From: JAFGJQ01 sp964586145
GTDB taxonomy: Bacteria > Planctomycetota > Phycisphaerae > UBA1845
NCBI GenBank assembly: GCA_964586145.1
Contig: CAZPHH010000009.1
Coordinates: 1-64,000, forward strand
Direction of reading: 5' to 3'
Length of the DNA: 64,000 bases
In this document: positions 60,517 through 64,000 of the stretch, in pieces
Numbering within the stretch: the stretch's first letter is position 1
Layout of the letters: each line of letters starts with the position of its first letter
Made by a program: the position numbers and the translations under genes
The notes under the pieces: generated by a model
The model's database searches: none
Told to the model about the DNA's origin: nothing
Seen by the model: the letters and a program-made list of their open reading frames with translations, nothing else

Positions 60517-60765
60517 TCAACCGCCGCGCCGGTGCGTGGCGATCGCCTCCAGGTGGTATTGCCTCTCTTCGATTCCGCTCTCGCCCCGCTCCTTCAGAAT
60601 CGTGAAGATGCGAGCGATGTCCCGCCGGGCCTGCGTCACCTGGTTCGGGTTCTCCAGCTTCTCCGTCACCCGCTGCGAACGCAGGTCGAACAGGTGCCGA
60701 CGCAACCGGTCCAGCTCCCCGTGCAACTCCTCGGTCTTCATGTCACGCAGTTGCCCGATCTTCAT
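60517..60765 (-). CDS. rpmC: 50S ribosomal protein L29
   Basis: 82 residues, a helical hairpin near the exit tunnel. MKTEELHGELDRLRRHLFDLRSQRVTEKLENPNQVTQARRDIARIFTILKERG is typical. About 15 extra residues extend the C-terminus. ATG at 60765. Confidence 0.95.
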   Translation of the reverse strand: MKIGQLRDMKTEELHGELDRLRRHLFDLRSQRVTEKLENPNQVTQARRDIARIFTILKERGESGIEERQYHLEAIATHRRGG

Positions 60766-60785
60766 CAGTATCGCTCCCAACCCGA

Positions 60786-61202
60786 TCAGCCGTGATGCCG
60801 CCGGACAAACCGGCAACGCAACGGCATCTTGTTGGCCACCCGCGCCAGGGCCATCTTGGCGATGCTCTCCTCGACCCCGCCGATCTCGTACAGAACCTTC
60901 CCGGCACGCACCCGGGCCACCCATTCCTCCGGCTCGCCCTTGCCCTTGCCCATCCGCGTCTCCAGCGGCTTGGACGACACCGGGTGGTCCGGGAACAGAC
61001 GCATGAACACCCGCCCCTCGCGGTGCAGGAAGTGCGTCGCCGCCACCCGGCCCGCCTCGATCTGACGGGCCGTGATCCAGCCGGGCTCCAGCACCTGCAG
61101 GCCGAACTCCCCGTACGACACCCGCGTCCCGCGGGTGGCGTGGCCGCGAATCTTGCCGCGCTGGGCTTTGCGGAACTTGACTCGCTTGGGCATCATCGCC
61201 AT
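60786..61202 (-). CDS. rplP: 50S ribosomal protein L16
   Basis: 138 residues. MPKRVKFRKAQRGKIRGHATRGTRVSYGEFGLQVLEPGWITARQIEAGRVAATHFLHREGRVFMRLFPD is conserved, as is ETRMGKGKGEPEEWVARVRAGKVLYEIGG. Several nearby ATGs (61202 to 61193) could start it. Confidence 0.97.
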   Translation of the reverse strand: MAMMPKRVKFRKAQRGKIRGHATRGTRVSYGEFGLQVLEPGWITARQIEAGRVAATHFLHREGRVFMRLFPDHPVSSKPLETRMGKGKGEPEEWVARVRAGKVLYEIGGVEESIAKMALARVANKMPLRCRFVRRHHG

Positions 61203-61229
61203 TGCACAATCTCCCGATCACACCCGCGG

Positions 61230-61928
61230 TCAGCCGCGCTTGCCCCGCCGACCCCGCCGCGGCTCCATAGGCGTCAGCGTCACCTCTTCCCCGTACTTGC
61301 CCGTGAACAGCCAGACCTTCACGCCGATCACGCCGTATGACGTCCGGCTCACCGCGAATCCGTAATCCACATGCGCTTGAAGCGTGTGAAGCGGAATCGA
61401 ACCCCGGATCTGCTTCTCGCACCGGGCCATCTCCGCCCCGCCCAACCGCCCGCTGCATATGATCTTGCAGCCCTTGGCGCCCGCGCCCATCGCCGCGTCA
61501 ATCCGCATCTTCATCACGCGGCGGAACCCCGCCCGCTTCCGAAGCTGCTCCGCCACCGACTCCGCCAGCAACTGGGCGTCCGTGTCCGGCGACTGGATCT
61601 CCTGGATCGTCACCTTGATCTTGCGGTCAACCAGCTCTTCCAGCGCTTCCCGAAGCTTGTCCACCTCGGCGCCCTTCGGCCCGATCACCAGACCCGGACG
61701 CGCCGTGTGCAGAACCACCTCCACCTCGTTCCGCGTCCGTCGGATGACCACCTTCGCCACCGCCGCGTACGGAGGCTGCCGGTTCAGACGTTCGTCGATG
61801 AACCGCCGAATCTTCTGGTCCTCCACCAGGCACTCGCCGAAGTCTTTTTTCGACGGCGGGTACCAATGAGAGCGCCAGTCCTCCGTCACGCCCATGCGGA
61901 AGCCGAGTGGATGAATCTTCTGCCCCAC
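61230..61928 (-). CDS. rpsC: 30S ribosomal protein S3
   Basis: 232 residues, at the mRNA entry site. GQKIHPLGFRMGVTEDWRSHWY, the KH domain around VVLHTARPGLVIGPKGAEVDKLREAL, and GCKIICSGRLGGAEMARCEKQIRGSIPLHTLQAHVDYG are conserved. GTG start at 61928. Confidence 0.97.
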   Translation of the reverse strand: MGQKIHPLGFRMGVTEDWRSHWYPPSKKDFGECLVEDQKIRRFIDERLNRQPPYAAVAKVVIRRTRNEVEVVLHTARPGLVIGPKGAEVDKLREALEELVDRKIKVTIQEIQSPDTDAQLLAESVAEQLRKRAGFRRVMKMRIDAAMGAGAKGCKIICSGRLGGAEMARCEKQIRGSIPLHTLQAHVDYGFAVSRTSYGVIGVKVWLFTGKYGEEVTLTPMEPRRGRRGKRG

Positions 61929-61985
61929 GTCTTGCTCCTCGTCCGGCCTGCCGGGCCCGTCCCTCGGGACCCGCCGCCCGGCCCG

Positions 61986-62339
61986 TTACTTCTCGGCAAC
62001 CCGAACAACCAGGTGACTCGTCCGCTTGGCGATCGGATGGGCCCGGCCGCGGTCCTTCGGGTGCCAGCGTCGGAAGTACGGCCCGCCGTCCACCCGAGCC
62101 TCCGTCACCCGCAACTGCGCTACGTTCGCCTCGTCCTGTTCCGCGTTGTTGATCGCGGAGCGCAGCACGCTCGCGACCATGCCGCTCGCCCGCCGATGGT
62201 TGAAGCGCAGAATGTCCAGCGCCTCCGGGCACGACCGCCCGCGAATCAGCGCCATCACCAGACGGGCCTTTCGCGGACTGATCCGGGCGAACCGAAAGAT
62301 CGCCCCCCACTCGCTCCGTGTCTCGGTCTGCTCTGCCAT
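61986..62339 (-). CDS. rplV: 50S ribosomal protein L22
   Basis: 117 residues, with a loop lining the exit tunnel. FRFARISPRKARLVMALIRGRSCPEALDILRFNHRRASGMVASVLRSAINNAEQD and GGPYFRRWHPKDRGRAHPIAKRTSHLVVRV match. ATG at 62339. Confidence 0.96.
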   Translation of the reverse strand: MAEQTETRSEWGAIFRFARISPRKARLVMALIRGRSCPEALDILRFNHRRASGMVASVLRSAINNAEQDEANVAQLRVTEARVDGGPYFRRWHPKDRGRAHPIAKRTSHLVVRVAEK

Positions 62340-62416
62340 GGTCCGACTCACCTATCCAGGCCCTCCGCCGTCGGCCCGCCTCCGCCGTCCGCGAGGCGCC
62401 GCCTGCGGCATCGGGA

Positions 62417-62683
62417 TCACTTCTTCGAGCCCGCGTGCCCCTTGAACGTCCGCGTGGGACTGAACTCGCCGAGCTTGTGGCCCACCATGTCTTCCGTCAC
62501 CAGCACGCCCACAAACTGCTTGCCGTTGTGCACGTCGAACTTCTGGCCCACGAACTCCGGCACGATCGTGCATCGGCGAGCCCAGGTTCGAATCGGCTGG
62601 TTCACGTTCCGCTCCTTCGCCAGGATCACCTTGCGATAGAGCTTCTCGTCCACGAACGGACCCTTCTTCGCAGATCGCGTCAT
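62417..62683 (-). CDS. rpsS: 30S ribosomal protein S19
   Basis: 88 residues. TRSAKKGPFVDEKLYRKVI, IRTWARRCTIVPEFVGQKFDVHNGKQFVGVLVTEDMVGHKLGEFSPTRTFKGH are nearly identical to the family consensus. ATG at 62683. Confidence 0.97.
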   Translation of the reverse strand: MTRSAKKGPFVDEKLYRKVILAKERNVNQPIRTWARRCTIVPEFVGQKFDVHNGKQFVGVLVTEDMVGHKLGEFSPTRTFKGHAGSKK

Positions 62684-62776
62684 CCTGCGAGCCTCTCACT
62701 TGCTTTCGTGACCATCCGGACTCACGCCGCCGCTGTTCGGCCGTTCACAGGGGCCGCATACGGCAACCACGTCCCG

Positions 62777-63643
62777 TTATTTCCGAGGCAGCACCAACTG
62801 CCCGTACCGCTTGCTTCGACGCCGCCGCAAGATGCGCTTGTTCGACGGCTTGTTCGGGCTTCGGGTATGTCCACCCTTCGCCAGTTTGCCGGTCGGGCTG
62901 CACGGGTGACGACCGCCGCAGTTCCGCCCCTCACCGCCGCCCAGCGGGTGATCGTGCGGGTTCATGCAGGTCCCGCGCACGTGCGGGCGCCGACCCCGAT
63001 GCCGCGTCCGCCCGGCCTTGCCCCAGCGCAGATTCTGGTGGTCGACGTTGCCGAGCTGCCCGATCGTGGCCCGGCACTCGATCCGGACCTGCCGCATTTC
63101 GCCCGACGGCATCACCAGCGTCGCCCAGTTCCCTTCGCGGGCCAGCAGCCGGCAGGCCGCGCCCGCGGAGCGTGCCATCTTCCCCCCCTGGCCCGCGTTC
63201 ATCTCGACGTTGTGTACGTCCATGCCCACGGGGATCGAGCTGAGCGGCATGCAGTTGCCGATTTTCGGCTCCACGCGCTCGCCGCTCTCGACCACCTCGC
63301 CCGGCTTCAGCCCGACGGGGGCCAGGATGTACCGCTTCTCGCCGTCGGAGTACTGCACCAGGGCGATATGGCACGAGCGGTTCGGGTCGTACTCCACGCT
63401 CACCACGCTCGCCCCGGAGTCGTCCTTTCGCCGCCGGAAGTCAATTCGACGGTAAATTTTGCGGGCCCCGCCGCCGCGATGCCGACACGTGATCCGCCCG
63501 TGATGATTCCGACCGCCGCGCCGGACCAGCCGCTCACAAAGCGACTTCTCCGGGCCCTTCCGCTTGTCGGTGATCTCATCAAAATCATTCACCGACGACT
63601 TGCGCCGTCCGGGGGACGTCGGTTTGTAGATCTTGATGCCCAT
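62777..63643 (-). CDS. rplB: 50S ribosomal protein L2
   Basis: 288 residues, needed for peptidyl-transferase assembly. RRGGRNHHGRITCRHRGGGARKIYRRIDF, the NCMPLSSIPVGMDVHNVEMNAGQGGKMARSAG segment and the His loop near GTCMNPHDHPLGGGEGR are conserved. Normal length is about 275. Confidence 0.97.
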   Translation of the reverse strand: MGIKIYKPTSPGRRKSSVNDFDEITDKRKGPEKSLCERLVRRGGRNHHGRITCRHRGGGARKIYRRIDFRRRKDDSGASVVSVEYDPNRSCHIALVQYSDGEKRYILAPVGLKPGEVVESGERVEPKIGNCMPLSSIPVGMDVHNVEMNAGQGGKMARSAGAACRLLAREGNWATLVMPSGEMRQVRIECRATIGQLGNVDHQNLRWGKAGRTRHRGRRPHVRGTCMNPHDHPLGGGEGRNCGGRHPCSPTGKLAKGGHTRSPNKPSNKRILRRRRSKRYGQLVLPRK

Positions 63644-63685
63644 GTCAACCCCGCTCTCGCCGCACGTTCACGGCGCTTGGCTTTC

Positions 63686-63997
63686 TCAGAACAAATCAAT
63701 GTGGAAGCCCTGCCGAAGGACCACCACCGCCTTCTTGACGTCAGCCGTCTTGCCGGTCTTGAACCGCACCCGACGACGCTTGCCGCCGCGATTCGCCGTA
63801 CGGACGGCCTCCACCTTCACGTTGTAGATCTTCTCGATCGCCTGCTTGATCATCGGCTTGGTCGCTTCGGCGTGCACCTCAAACGTGAACGCCCCGCCCC
63901 GAGCCGCCCGTGACGCCGACGCGTCATACTGCTGCTGGCTCTGGTGCGTACCCTTCTCGGTGACCAGCGGGCGCTTGATAATGTGGTAAATGTCCAT
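63686..63997 (-). CDS. rplW: 50S ribosomal protein L23
   Basis: 103 residues, docking site for SRP and trigger factor at the tunnel exit. IIKRPLVTEKGTHQSQQQ, FTFEVHAEATKPMIKQAIEKIYNVKVEAVRTANRGGKRRRVRF and KKAVVVLRQGFHIDLF match. The gene is complete; the start is three bases from the window edge, and L4 would lie beyond. Confidence 0.95.
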   Translation of the reverse strand: MDIYHIIKRPLVTEKGTHQSQQQYDASASRAARGGAFTFEVHAEATKPMIKQAIEKIYNVKVEAVRTANRGGKRRRVRFKTGKTADVKKAVVVLRQGFHIDLF

Positions 63998-64000
63998 GGT

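Overview
The window is GC-rich, densely coding chromosomal DNA from a diderm bacterium, most likely a planctomycete. This placement is an inference from gene content. The supporting features are a bacterial microcompartment (BMC) locus of the Planctomycetes-Verrucomicrobia style (DeoR regulator, PduL, acetate kinase, three EutN/CcmL pentamer proteins), a small membrane protein with the zinc-ribbon signature CGTCGYNLRGLP...CPECG, a MerR-like/receiver hybrid regulator, a three-domain polysaccharide-degrading enzyme, and a solitary 5S rRNA gene. No phage, insertion sequence, CRISPR array or tRNA gene was seen.

Layout. 1-1080 is non-coding and repeat-rich: a family of hairpins with different stems, then a degenerate 19-bp tandem repeat. 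1081-16828 carries mainly housekeeping genes: a YdiJ-type FAD/Fe-S dehydrogenase, a lipoprotein, the MerR/receiver protein, ElbB, MiaB, ClpS, glutamate dehydrogenase, a PPi-type phosphofructokinase, the MlaEFD lipid transporter (minus strand), a family 2 glycosyltransferase and carbamate kinase. A lipopolysaccharide-kinase-like gene (16885-17664) is followed by about 1.2 kb with no convincing gene. CdaA and CdaR (c-di-AMP synthesis) come next, then a 5S rRNA gene with its own promoter and terminator, a 29-residue membrane microprotein candidate and an SDR enzyme. 22022-25749 (minus) holds an ECF sigma factor, a probable membrane anti-sigma factor, a secreted coiled-coil protein and two PH-domain membrane proteins. 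25814-30019 encodes a 1401-residue heparinase-like/BNR/GH105 fusion. 30196-37032 holds CobB, a metallophosphoesterase, YidC, RibH-NusB-FtsY and two small membrane proteins.

37309-47211 is a 14-gene plus-strand BMC operon: deoR, pduL, two BMC-H, ackA, BMC-H, BMC-P, pduP, BMC-P, a degenerate RpiB-like protein, BMC-P, a TIM-barrel aldolase-like protein, pduS and pduT. Many of the genes overlap by ATGA. The predicted chemistry is aldolase cleavage to a short aldehyde, oxidation to acyl-CoA by PduP, conversion to acyl-phosphate by PduL and ATP formation by the kinase, all inside a shell. No alcohol dehydrogenase is present. The neighbouring PduS (RnfC-like) and PduT (shell protein with a pore cysteine) offer another route for electrons to leave. 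The locus looks like a PVM-related metabolosome with a different aldolase and a redox module.

47683-49831 (minus) has a membrane glycosyltransferase and a HIT protein. 49925-63997 (minus) is the S10-spc-alpha ribosomal protein cluster from L23 to L17, with secY, map and rpoA. L30, IF-1 and adenylate kinase are missing from their usual places, and several spacers hold strong inverted repeats.
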